Shown here one piece after another: positions 6,672-14,620 of a stretch of 33,874 bases of DNA. Under the pieces are notes generated by a model, which saw nothing but the letters and a program-made list of their open reading frames with translations, was not told the origin of the DNA and ran no database searches. This stretch comes from Acidobacteriaceae bacterium (GTDB taxonomy: Bacteria; Acidobacteriota; Terriglobia; Terriglobales; Acidobacteriaceae): the NCBI GenBank assembly GCA_030037705.1, contig JASHQE010000024.1:1-33874 (forward strand), in the 5' to 3' direction. The position numbers and the translations under genes were made by a program. Numbering within the stretch: position 1 is the first letter of the stretch; every line of letters begins with the position of its first letter.

Positions 6672-8926
6672 TGGGCAACCGGCTCCTCGACGCACTTGCG
6701 CGCGGCAAGCACTGCCAACAGATCCTCAGGCAGCAGCGGAATCGTATTGACGGGAACGCCGATCGCATCGCGAATCGCATTCAGAATGGCGGGCGCAGGG
6801 CCGTCATGCGGCAGCTCACCGATGCCTTTGGCGCCATAGCCTCCGTAACGGAAGGGAATCTGTTCGAAGATCACGTGAATCGGCGGAACGTCTTCCGCGG
6901 TCGGTATGATGTAATTCGTCATCTGGTTATTGGCCATGTGGCCGTTCTCGAGGAGCACCTTCTCATAGAGGGCATATCCGATACCCTGTGCCACGCCGCC
7001 CTCGATCTGCCCTTTGGCCAACACTGGATGCAGTACGCGGCCGACCTCCTGCACCGCCCAGAAGTCTTCCACGTCGGCCGAGTAGGTAACGGTGTCCACG
7101 GCTACCTGCGCCACGTAGATCGCCCACGCGTAAGCGCCGTATGCCTCGCCGTGATACGTCTGATCGTTCCAATAGATCCCCGGCGGCGCCTCATACCGGC
7201 AGAGCGACTCGACCTTGCCGTGAGCTTCGCGATACCGCGCGCAGGCCGCAAAGAAATCACCGCGCGAACGACCGCCCAACCCTGCATGATCACGCAACAT
7301 TGCAAGCAGTTGCAGGCTGGCGCGCTCAACGAGCCGGCCTACAACCATGGACGTGCGCGAGGCAACCGTAGGTCCGCTGTTGGGAATGTGTGCGGTATCG
7401 GCCGGAGCCATGATCACATCGCTGAAGTCGATGCCCAGCGCCTCCGCCGCAATTTGTGTGAGGATCGTGTTCGTGCCCTGGCCAAACTCGGTGTTTGAAA
7501 CCAAGACGCGCACTTTACCGTCCACGGTTACATCCACGCCGGCGAGAGAATTGAGATACAGCTCGCCCGATCCCGTAAAGCCGGAGCCATGATAGAAAGC
7601 CGCGATGCCCATTCCGCGCTTGACGGAATTGATCGGATTTTCGCGGGCATACCGGGCGCGCTTGGCGTGGTAATCGCTTTCTTTGAGAGCACGGTCAAGA
7701 AGCCGATCGAGGATCACGGGCTCGCGCATCCGCTGTTCGGTCGCATTGGCATCGCCCTCATGCAGAAAGTTTCTGCGCCGCAGTTCGACCGGATCGATGC
7801 CGATCGCCGCCGCGATCTCATCCATGTGCCGCTCCATGGCGAAGATGGCCTGCGGGGCGCCGAAGCCACGAAACGCGCCATAGGGGACGATATTCGTCGC
7901 CCACGCACGTGAGCGCACGCGAATATTCGGGCACACATAAGGGCCGCAGGAATGCAGGGTGGCGCGCGAGAGCACTGTGGAAGACAACGTGGAATAGGCG
8001 CCGCCGTCAATGGCCAGATCGATCTCCATCGCCAGCAGCTTGCCGTCCTTGTCCAGTGCGGTGCGATGGCGCACGCGCGAAGGATGCCGCTTGGTGGTGG
8101 CCGCGAGATCTTCCATGCGGTCGTACGCCATCTTCACCGGATGGCCGCTCTTCATCGCCAGCAAGGCCGCATGGGAGGCGAGGATCGAAGGATAATCTTC
8201 CTTGCCTCCGAAGGCCCCGCCAGTCTCCGTTTGAATCACGCGCACTTTTTCATCGGGCAAATCGAACACCGCACGCAGCGTCTTATGCACGTAGTACGGG
8301 CACTGCAGCGATCCCCATACGGTGATGCCGTCTTCTCGATTCCACTCGGCGATCATGCCGTTGTTTTCAATGTAGAGATGTTCCTGTGCGCCGGTGCGGT
8401 ATTCTCCTTCGATCTTGTGCGCCGCTGTCGCCCACACTGAATCGACATCGCCTTTTTCAAGCAGAAAACTCTTAAGGATGTTGTCTTCGCCGTGAATGAT
8501 TTCGTTCTGCTTTTCGCTCTCCTCGATGGTGAACACCGGCGGAAGTGGATCGTATGCGATGCGCACCGCGCCGGCTGCCTCAAGCAGTTTATGTTTGTCA
8601 GGATGCGCGAGCAGAAGAATTGCCTCGTCGCAGTGATTCACCTTGCCGTCAGCCAGGCACGGCTGGTCGGCGACGATGAGCTGGATGTGATTTTTTCCAG
8701 GCACGTCGGCCGCGGTCACGATCGTGAATTCGCTCCAGTTGATGCATGGATCGAACGTAATGGAGCGAATGATGCCGCGCGGAATGGTGCTGCGAACAGT
8801 CGCACCGTGCCACATGCCCTCGCGTTCGATATCGTCCACATACTGCGCGCGCCCCACAAGTTTGTCTACGCCTTCTTTGCGAGGAACAGGGGCGCCAACG
8901 ATGCGGGTTGTCGCAGTCGTGCTCAT
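6668..8926 (-). CDS. pucD: Xanthine dehydrogenase, molybdopterin-binding subunit
   Basis: Catalytic subunit that hydroxylates hypoxanthine/xanthine to urate at a Mo-MPT centre. The 752-residue protein contains the cofactor and substrate-pocket motifs QTETGGAFGGKED, the conserved arginine loop GAFRGFGAPQA, GQGTNTILTQIAAEALGI, and the C-terminal GAKGIGELPHDGPAP with the essential active-site glutamate. The start at 8926 (MSTTATTRIVGAP) is chosen because homologous subunits begin just before the RIVG.PVPRKEG motif; the open frame extends to 9073 but that part is unlike the family. Ribosome binding is weak. It lies 76 bp after the ureidoglycolate hydrolase gene, the largest gap in the operon after the 45 bp upstream of the aminohydrolase. 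No XdhC-type Mo-insertion chaperone gene is in the window. Confidence 0.93.
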   Translation of the reverse strand: MSTTATTRIVGAPVPRKEGVDKLVGRAQYVDDIEREGMWHGATVRSTIPRGIIRSITFDPCINWSEFTIVTAADVPGKNHIQLIVADQPCLADGKVNHCDEAILLLAHPDKHKLLEAAGAVRIAYDPLPPVFTIEESEKQNEIIHGEDNILKSFLLEKGDVDSVWATAAHKIEGEYRTGAQEHLYIENNGMIAEWNREDGITVWGSLQCPYYVHKTLRAVFDLPDEKVRVIQTETGGAFGGKEDYPSILASHAALLAMKSGHPVKMAYDRMEDLAATTKRHPSRVRHRTALDKDGKLLAMEIDLAIDGGAYSTLSSTVLSRATLHSCGPYVCPNIRVRSRAWATNIVPYGAFRGFGAPQAIFAMERHMDEIAAAIGIDPVELRRRNFLHEGDANATEQRMREPVILDRLLDRALKESDYHAKRARYARENPINSVKRGMGIAAFYHGSGFTGSGELYLNSLAGVDVTVDGKVRVLVSNTEFGQGTNTILTQIAAEALGIDFSDVIMAPADTAHIPNSGPTVASRTSMVVGRLVERASLQLLAMLRDHAGLGGRSRGDFFAACARYREAHGKVESLCRYEAPPGIYWNDQTYHGEAYGAYAWAIYVAQVAVDTVTYSADVEDFWAVQEVGRVLHPVLAKGQIEGGVAQGIGYALYEKVLLENGHMANNQMTNYIIPTAEDVPPIHVIFEQIPFRYGGYGAKGIGELPHDGPAPAILNAIRDAIGVPVNTIPLLPEDLLAVLAARKCVEEPVAQ

Positions 8927-9002
8927 GGCCGAATATGCCGGAAATTCCGCACAGGTTGAGGCATAGAATACATCGATGTGCAGAAGAAGGAAAGCGGCAA
9001 AC

Positions 9003-10250
9003 TTATGAAGCCAATGTAGCCAGCGTGCGCGCCAGCACATGCACGCCGCCGCCGATCCACTCGGGCGATGCATATTCGTCGGGCCGATGGCTTACTCCTC
9101 CGCGGCAAGGAATGAAAAGCATGGCCGTCGGAGCAATACAGGCAACAAAAGAAGAGTCGTGATACGCGCGCGCCACCATGCGCTTGTATGTTTTTCCGGC
9201 TTCTTGGGCTGAGGCTTCCAGCGCGTCCAGAATAACCGGATCGCAGGCAGTCGGAGGGTCGGCATTGATCAGCTCGATCGTGATCGCAACGCCGCGCCGT
9301 GCGCTCACTTCATCGCAGGTCGAATGCAGGGTTTCGAGCACGCGGTCGCGGCGCGCCTTGTCAATGTCGCGCACATCGGTGGTAATCATCGCGCGGGAAG
9401 CAATGCTATTGACCGCGCCGGGAAAGACCTCGCAGACGCCAACGGTAGCCACGGTGTCGATGGCGCCCGAGGATTTGGCGGCGGCTTCCAGCGCCAGGAT
9501 CAGCTCTGCCGCTGCGGCAAGTGCATCTTTGCGGCCAGGCATCAGCTTGCCGCCTGCATGTCCGCCTTCACCTTGAATCACGATGCGTTGGCTGGCTGGC
9601 GCGGCAATGTGCGTAACGAGCCCGAGGTCGAGGCCCTCTGCTTCAAGGTACGGACCCTGCTCGATGTGCAGTTCGATAAACTGGTGCCAATGCCCGGAAG
9701 GTAGCGCGACGGTTTCGAGTCGTCCTGCGAAGCCGGCGTGCGAGCGCAGCTCTTCCAGCCCGCGGCCATCTTTGTCGCGCAGAGCCAGCGCTTTCTCCGG
9801 CGTAAGGACGCCTGCCATCATGCGGCTGCCCAGGCAGCCGATGCCGAAGCGCGTCGGCTCTTCGGCAGTGAAGACCACCAGTTCGATCGAACGGCGCGGT
9901 TTGAAGCCGAGTTCCTTTAGAACGCGAATCGCTTCTAAGCCGCCGAGCACGCCCACGCAGCCGTCATAGAGGCCGGCGTTCGGAATTGCGTCGATATGCG
10001 AGCCCGTGCCGACAGGCGCAAGAGTGGAATCGCTGCCATGCCAGCGAGCGAAGGTGTTGCCGACAGCATCATGCCGCACGGTGAGCCCTGCATCCTCGCA
10101 CAGGCCTTTCACATATGCGCGCGCACGCAGGTCAGCCTCGCCGAAGACAATGCGGGTGACCACCGGGGGCTCAGCCTCGGAGATCTGCGCCAGTGACTGC
10201 AGTTCCTGCATCAGCCTGTTGATTGAGAGTGTGGCGCGAGTCGCAGTCAT
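9003..10250 (-). CDS. Ureidoglycolate amidohydrolase (M20 family)
   Basis: Predicted to hydrolyse (S)-ureidoglycolate to glyoxylate, 2 NH3 and CO2, the last step of the pathway. The 415-residue metalloenzyme shows M20/allantoate-hydrolase architecture with metal-ligand motifs GSHIDAIPNAGLYDG and FTAEEPTRFG and the ELHIEQGP segment. The segments VARAYHDSSFVA and FIPCRGGVSHRPDEY match plant-type UAH rather than allantoate amidohydrolase, which has GAGHDA and GGISHHP; this is why the two M20 paralogues in this operon are assigned differently. N-carbamoyl amino acid hydrolase activity is the main alternative. It begins 4 bp after the aminohydrolase stop. Gene names vary between organisms, so none is given. 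Confidence 0.82.
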   Translation of the reverse strand: MTATRATLSINRLMQELQSLAQISEAEPPVVTRIVFGEADLRARAYVKGLCEDAGLTVRHDAVGNTFARWHGSDSTLAPVGTGSHIDAIPNAGLYDGCVGVLGGLEAIRVLKELGFKPRRSIELVVFTAEEPTRFGIGCLGSRMMAGVLTPEKALALRDKDGRGLEELRSHAGFAGRLETVALPSGHWHQFIELHIEQGPYLEAEGLDLGLVTHIAAPASQRIVIQGEGGHAGGKLMPGRKDALAAAAELILALEAAAKSSGAIDTVATVGVCEVFPGAVNSIASRAMITTDVRDIDKARRDRVLETLHSTCDEVSARRGVAITIELINADPPTACDPVILDALEASAQEAGKTYKRMVARAYHDSSFVACIAPTAMLFIPCRGGVSHRPDEYASPEWIGGGVHVLARTLATLAS

Positions 10251-10254
10251 ACGC

Positions 10255-10992
10255 TCATGCTCCTAATGGATGCCTGCGCCAGTCTTTGTAGATGAGATAT
10301 TTTGCCGGCTTCTTGCCGAGCGCGCCGAACCACTGCGGGCAGTATGCAGCCATCCAGATGAAGTCGCCGGCCTCCACCGGATACCAAGAGTCGCCGAGCC
10401 TGTAGATGCCTCCGCCTTCCAGCATGAGCAATCCATGCTCCATGACGTGGATCTCAACCATGCTCAGCGCGGAGCCGGGATCATAGGTCATCGTATTCAC
10501 CGCAAAATCATAGGGAGGCTCATCGGGCATGAGCGCTCGCACACGCAAACCCTCGTCCCCCATCAGCGCAGTGGAGGCAATCTGCGATTCGTCGCCCACA
10601 ACGATCTCCGGTAGCGCAGCGCCTGTTTGCCGTTGATAAGGCTTCTCGATCACAGCGGCGCGAGACGCGCTTTTCGCGTGTACAGTGTGCGGTGCGTCCT
10701 GTGGCAAATAGGCGAAGCCGCCCGGAACCAGAGAGTGACTTCTTTTGCCGGCCTCGAGTTCCAGTTCGCCTTCGAGCACGTAGAGAAACCGCTGCCCCGA
10801 TGCGTAGCCGAGCGAACCGCCGGCTGCAAACGCAGCGGTCATCTGCGTGAAGCGCGCACCTAATTGCGGCGCGGCATGGATGATGAAGTCCACATTTTCG
10901 GCGCCAGGCAAAGGAGTGCGGATAAACGTGTCCGGCGTTTGCAGCAAGTGATCGGGTTTGAGGCTGCTCCGTGTTGCTCCCAGATGATGCAA
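10255..10992 (-). CDS. allE: (S)-ureidoglycine aminohydrolase (bicupin)
   Basis: Converts (S)-ureidoglycine to (S)-ureidoglycolate and ammonia, preventing racemising spontaneous decay. The 245-residue protein is a tandem cupin; the second barrel holds the Mn-binding set E180, H182, H186 and Q220 (VEIHVMEHG...CPQW), matching the ligands known for the family. The YRLGDSWYPVEAGDFIWM segment is also typical. The start is a TTG at 10992-10990 with GAGGT five bases upstream; no ATG is available at the expected N-terminus. The gene lies 45 bp after the allantoate amidohydrolase stop and 4 bp before the ureidoglycolate hydrolase, in pathway order. Confidence 0.93.
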   Translation of the reverse strand: MHHLGATRSSLKPDHLLQTPDTFIRTPLPGAENVDFIIHAAPQLGARFTQMTAAFAAGGSLGYASGQRFLYVLEGELELEAGKRSHSLVPGGFAYLPQDAPHTVHAKSASRAAVIEKPYQRQTGAALPEIVVGDESQIASTALMGDEGLRVRALMPDEPPYDFAVNTMTYDPGSALSMVEIHVMEHGLLMLEGGGIYRLGDSWYPVEAGDFIWMAAYCPQWFGALGKKPAKYLIYKDWRRHPLGA

Positions 10993-11037
10993 ATGTGACC
11001 TCGACGGACGAAGATCTCCGTAAGATGTTGATCGATT

Positions 11038-12261
11038 TTAACTGACGTCCGCTGCGAACTGTTCGAGAAATTTACGGCCCACAAGCAGCGCGGCTTCAAC
11101 GTCTTCTTCGCGCACCGTCTCATCGGGGTGATGGCTGATGCCACCCGGACTACGCAGGAAGAGCATGGCCGTAGGCGTGCGCGCGGCCATCACCATCGCG
11201 TCATGGCCTGCGCCGCTGGTCATGCGCTTCACCGGGAACGCCGCAGCTTCAAGCGAAATCTGGAGTAAGTTGCACATGAATCTGTCTAAATCCACTGCTT
11301 GCTGATCAAGTTTTTGAACCCATTCCACCGCGACGCCGCGTTTATGTGCTGCAATCTGAGCTTCATGAATAAAATGTCTGACCCAATGACTTCGCTGGCG
11401 ATTGCTCATGTGGCGAACGTCTAGGCTTAACTCGACCTGTCCCGGAATCACGTTTCCCGCGTTTGGCCTGAGATCGATTTTGCCTACAGTCGCTACAAGC
11501 CCCTCTTCTTTTTTCGCAATCGCTTCCACAGCAGAGATCCATTCTGCTGCCGCAGCGAGAGCATCCCGGCGCAGATGCATCGGCGTAGTGCCCGCGTGGT
11601 TAGCCTGACCGTTGAATCGGAACCCAAGCCTCGTTTGCCCTACGATGCCTTCGACTATGGCAAGTTGTAAGTCCTCAGCCTCGAGCACGGGCCCTTGCTC
11701 AATGTGCAGTTCGATAAAGCCCAGCAGATCTTCATGCAGTATCGCTTCATTGATCTTCTCGGGGTTGAGTCCGAACTGTCGAATCGCATCATCCATGCGC
11801 ACGCCGTCAGCATCCTCATATGCAAGCGTGGATTTATCGAATGTCCCGGTCACAGCACGAGAGCCCAGAAAAGGAGTTGCATATCGTACACCCTCCTCTT
11901 CCGAGAAAGCAATCACCTCAATCGGCAGCGGTAGCTTGAGCTCCTGCGCCAGTTCCACCCATTCGAGCGCGAGCGTTACGCCCAGCACGCCGTCGAACGC
12001 GCCCGCATCAGGCACCGTGTCGAGGTGCGAGCCGAGGAGAAGACGTTTTTTGCCGGCACATGGCGGCTGCCAAAGCCCACGCAGATTGCCTATGGCGTCC
12101 ACGCGCGTATTCATGCCAAGCGCTTGCATACGCTCAGTAAGCAGCGCGTGAACATCGTGCATCGGCGGTGTGAGAAAGCGCCGTGTAATGCGCCCCGGCT
12201 CCTCAGTGAAAGCCGCGATTCTGCGGCATTCTTGGATGGCCCTCTGCGCACGCGCTCTCAT
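11038..12261 (-). CDS. allC: Allantoate amidohydrolase (M20 family)
   Basis: Hydrolyses allantoate to (S)-ureidoglycine, CO2 and NH3. The 407-residue protein carries dinuclear metal motifs GSHLDTVPDAGAFDG, FSEEEGVRY and ELHIEQGP, the dimerisation/lid segment GQANHAGTTPMHLRRDAL, and a C-terminal GAGHDAM...SPGGISHHPDE. These follow AllC/plant AAH rather than the neighbouring ureidoglycolate hydrolase paralogue. Start at 12261 (MRARAQRAIQE) is chosen because that ATG overlaps the allantoinase TGA (ATGA); the longer open frame to 12321 would run far into allantoinase. N-carbamoyl-L-amino acid hydrolase is the alternative for the family, but the context favours allantoate. Confidence 0.92.
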   Translation of the reverse strand: MRARAQRAIQECRRIAAFTEEPGRITRRFLTPPMHDVHALLTERMQALGMNTRVDAIGNLRGLWQPPCAGKKRLLLGSHLDTVPDAGAFDGVLGVTLALEWVELAQELKLPLPIEVIAFSEEEGVRYATPFLGSRAVTGTFDKSTLAYEDADGVRMDDAIRQFGLNPEKINEAILHEDLLGFIELHIEQGPVLEAEDLQLAIVEGIVGQTRLGFRFNGQANHAGTTPMHLRRDALAAAAEWISAVEAIAKKEEGLVATVGKIDLRPNAGNVIPGQVELSLDVRHMSNRQRSHWVRHFIHEAQIAAHKRGVAVEWVQKLDQQAVDLDRFMCNLLQISLEAAAFPVKRMTSGAGHDAMVMAARTPTAMLFLRSPGGISHHPDETVREEDVEAALLVGRKFLEQFAADVS

Positions 12262-13613
12262 GCCCGTGCCCATTCTCTGCCGCGCGCCGGTCCGTCGATC
12301 TGGCCGTTCGCAAAAATGCACTCTCCGCGCAACCAGGTTTCTTGCACTCGGCCGCGCAATTCTACACCGAGATAGGGTGAGAGCTGGTGACGAAAGCGCA
12401 AGTCATCGGGCATGACGGTCCACTCTGCGTCCGGATCGAAGAGGACGAAATCGGCGTCCGCTCCGGGCGCGAGCGCGCCTTTGCGTCTGGTCATTCCGGC
12501 GAGCCGCGCAGGCGCGGCGGCCATCCACTCGCCCATGCGCTCCATACCGATGCCGCGGCGGCGCATCGCGGTCCACACAACGGACAGGGCCAGACCGAGC
12601 GAAGCAATGCCACCCCAGGCCTGGTCGAAGCGGCCGCTCTCTTTGCATTTCATGGCCGGAGGGCAGGGGGAGTGGTCGGTGGTGATCATGTCGATCATGC
12701 CGGATTCTAGCCCGCGCCAGAGCCTTTCGCGATTCTCCGCGCTGCGAACGGGCGGCGCGCATTTGTATTCGGTTGCGCCGTCGGGAATTTCTTCGCCGGC
12801 AAACCACAGGTAATGAGCGCAGGTTTCCACCGTGAGTGGCAGGCCACGGCCGCGCGCCTCTTCGATCAGCGGGAACGCTTCCGCGCTGGCGAGGTGCACG
12901 ATGTGGACATGCGCATCGAATTGTTCTGCCAGCCGAATGAGCAAATCGATGGCTTCGATCTCAGCCGTATCGGGGCGCGAGGCGAGATAGGTGGAATATC
13001 TTCGCCAGTCTGCGTGCCGGGCGTTGAGCGCGTCCGTCGCCGCTTCCACCGGCCCGGCAACCTCAGCGTGCGCCAGCAGTGGCAACCCGGCGCCGCGCAG
13101 TCGCGCGAGCGCGAGGCGCAGGTCGGCTTCGTCAACCCAGGCAAAGCCGTCAATTCCGGAGTGAATGAGGAAGCATTTGAAACCTGGAACACCCGCGTGA
13201 ACCAGGCCGGGCAGGGAATCGGCGTTGCCGCGCACCGCGCCGCCCCATGCGGCCCAGTCGACCCATGTTTTGCCGTGGGCTGCGCGGCGCTTTGCTTCCA
13301 GCGCTTCGGCATGGATCGTCTCGGGCACGCAATTGAGCGGCATGTCGACGAGCGTGGTCACTCCACCTGCTGCTGCGGCCTGTGTCGCCGTTGCAAAGCC
13401 CTCCCATTCTGTGCGTCCCGGCTCGTTGATGTGGACATGCGTATCCACCAGGCCGGGCAAGAGGATGAGATCGCCGAGATCACGCAGTGCGGCCTCGGCC
13501 GGCATTTCGGTCCAACCCCCAACGCCGATAATCCGCTCCTGCTCCACGACCAAAGTTGCGGGCCGGAGGCCTTGAGGGGTGAGTATACGGGTGGAACGGA
13601 ATGCCTGGCGCAT
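12258..13613 (-). CDS. allB: Allantoinase
   Basis: Opens the hydantoin ring of (S)-allantoin to give allantoate. The 451-residue cyclic amidohydrolase has the first metal motif DTHVHINEPGRTEWEGF (H59, H61), the bridging lysine expected to be carboxylated (K146 in GFKCFLI), histidines in LLAHAEV and HIVHLAS, and the metal aspartate in TTDHSPCPP. These and the PVRS/ENRERLW segment favour allantoinase over dihydroorotase or dihydropyrimidinase. It is the first gene of the purine operon as laid out here, with 213 bp before the response regulator upstream, so a promoter for the whole operon probably lies there. The Shine-Dalgarno is weak (GGCGAAAG region). Confidence 0.94.
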   Translation of the reverse strand: MRQAFRSTRILTPQGLRPATLVVEQERIIGVGGWTEMPAEAALRDLGDLILLPGLVDTHVHINEPGRTEWEGFATATQAAAAGGVTTLVDMPLNCVPETIHAEALEAKRRAAHGKTWVDWAAWGGAVRGNADSLPGLVHAGVPGFKCFLIHSGIDGFAWVDEADLRLALARLRGAGLPLLAHAEVAGPVEAATDALNARHADWRRYSTYLASRPDTAEIEAIDLLIRLAEQFDAHVHIVHLASAEAFPLIEEARGRGLPLTVETCAHYLWFAGEEIPDGATEYKCAPPVRSAENRERLWRGLESGMIDMITTDHSPCPPAMKCKESGRFDQAWGGIASLGLALSVVWTAMRRRGIGMERMGEWMAAAPARLAGMTRRKGALAPGADADFVLFDPDAEWTVMPDDLRFRHQLSPYLGVELRGRVQETWLRGECIFANGQIDGPARGREWARA

Positions 13614-13826
13614 GTTGTGTTTACTTTCGCCGCTTGGGGAGGGTCAGGGCAAGCGGATAACGCACGCTTGGGCCTGGGCAGAACTGCTGCGGATCGAGGC
13701 TTGCTCAAAGTCCGCTCAGGGCTCGATCGAGGGCCGCCGCGTCATGTGAAGGAGAGAGCCGGCAGATACACACGTCGGCGCTTGGTGCGCACAGAGCCTC
13801 GCGCACAATGCCGCGAGCGCCTCGCG
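13614..13826 (-). promoter_or_regulatory. Leader/promoter region of the purine operon
   Basis: No gene is visible in these 213 bases between the response regulator and allantoinase. The octamer CGCTTGGG occurs at 13631-13638 and 13665-13672, with an inverted CAAGCG at 13650-13655 between them, about 20-60 bp upstream of the allantoinase ATG; such spacing would suit an operator. A short GC hairpin (CGCGAG/CTCGCG, about 13812-13826) follows the response regulator stop without a T-run. I see no convincing -35/-10 pair. Confidence 0.3.
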
Positions 13827-14198
13827 CTATTGACGGAGCCGGCTTAGCAGGTCCTGGGGATGGACTGGTTTGGCGAGAATCTCGAACTCGTAGCCTTGAG
13901 TGCGTGCTTTTTCGAGCAGATCGGCCGTGGCCGCCTGACCGGAAAAGAGCAGAATCTTGATCGAAGGCAACAAGGAACGGATGCGGATGGCCGCGTCAAT
14001 ACCGTTCAAATCGGCCATGATGACGTCAGAAATGAGCATATCCGGCGCAAAGGTTGGGGCCATTTCGAGGGCGCGTTCTCCGGAATACACCGCGCGTGCA
14101 TCAAAGCCGCTCTGGTTCAAAATCATGGCCAGCGTATCGGCGATGACACGCTCGTCGTCTGCAACCAGCACCTTGGGTTTCGTTGTCGTATCGGGCAT
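13827..14198 (-). CDS. Single-domain response regulator (CheY-like receiver)
   Basis: A 123-residue stand-alone receiver domain. The acidic pair D14-D15 (VADDE), phosphoacceptor D58 (LISDVIMADLNG), the conserved S in LLFSGQ and K in LAKPVHP are all present. There is no output domain, so it must act by protein-protein contact or in a phosphorelay. Start at 14198 (MPDTTTKPKV) is supported by AGGAGA seven bases upstream; the open frame reaches 14276 without family support. No histidine kinase lies next to it; the only kinase in the window is the KdpD-like one about 5 kb away. Position upstream of and co-directional with the purine operon is suggestive but not proof of a link. Confidence 0.88.
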   Translation of the reverse strand: MPDTTTKPKVLVADDERVIADTLAMILNQSGFDARAVYSGERALEMAPTFAPDMLISDVIMADLNGIDAAIRIRSLLPSIKILLFSGQAATADLLEKARTQGYEFEILAKPVHPQDLLSRLRQ

Positions 14199-14620
14199 AT
14201 TCTCCTGGATGCTTACGGGGAATGATTGGGTGCTTACTCCGGTCCTTTCATCAAAATACGCGAGCTGCCGCTCCACTGGCTATTCGCCTGTTTTCAATGA
14301 TAACCTCGGCAGGGATACTCTCGTCGTTCCTGAACGACGAAGGGATTTTTTCTTCCCATCCGCTCCCGCTGACCGGTGAAGCCAGCCAACCGCGGCGCGT
14401 TTGATTCATCGAATCGCAAAACGCCAGGTCTATGATTGCAAAGACGCTTTCGTGACGAAACAAGTTGCACTCCCTGGGTACAGCAGTTTCATCGGCAAAG
14501 TTGAGTGAGTTTTTGTTAGATTCATGCCGGTGAGTGCGCGTGTCGCTCGGTCCGGATGGTATATGCAAACCGGCCAACTGCCGATTCGAAAAACCTTCGA
14601 GATAAACCGGAGACCGACTC
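14199..14620. other. Divergent intergenic region between response regulator and ABC operon
   Basis: A 422-bp spacer that should hold promoters in both directions. I found no clear -35/-10 pair. The main structure is the hairpin described separately at 14321-14351. A minus-strand open frame (14251-14682) crosses this region and the ABC gene start but has no recognisable domain and was not called. Confidence 0.4.
14321..14351 (+). terminator. Hairpin followed by a T-run (terminator-like)
   Basis: Perfect 8-bp stem TCGTCGTT/AACGACGA (14321-14328 and 14333-14340) with a CCTG loop, followed after AGGGA by six Ts. It reads as a plus-strand terminator, but no plus-strand gene precedes it, so it may end an unannotated transcript, attenuate the ABC leader, or be fortuitous. 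Confidence 0.3.

Noticed and set aside
12813..13847. 344-codon plus-strand open frame opposite allantoinase
   Set aside because: Lies antisense to a gene with all allantoinase metal motifs; biased composition and no domain.
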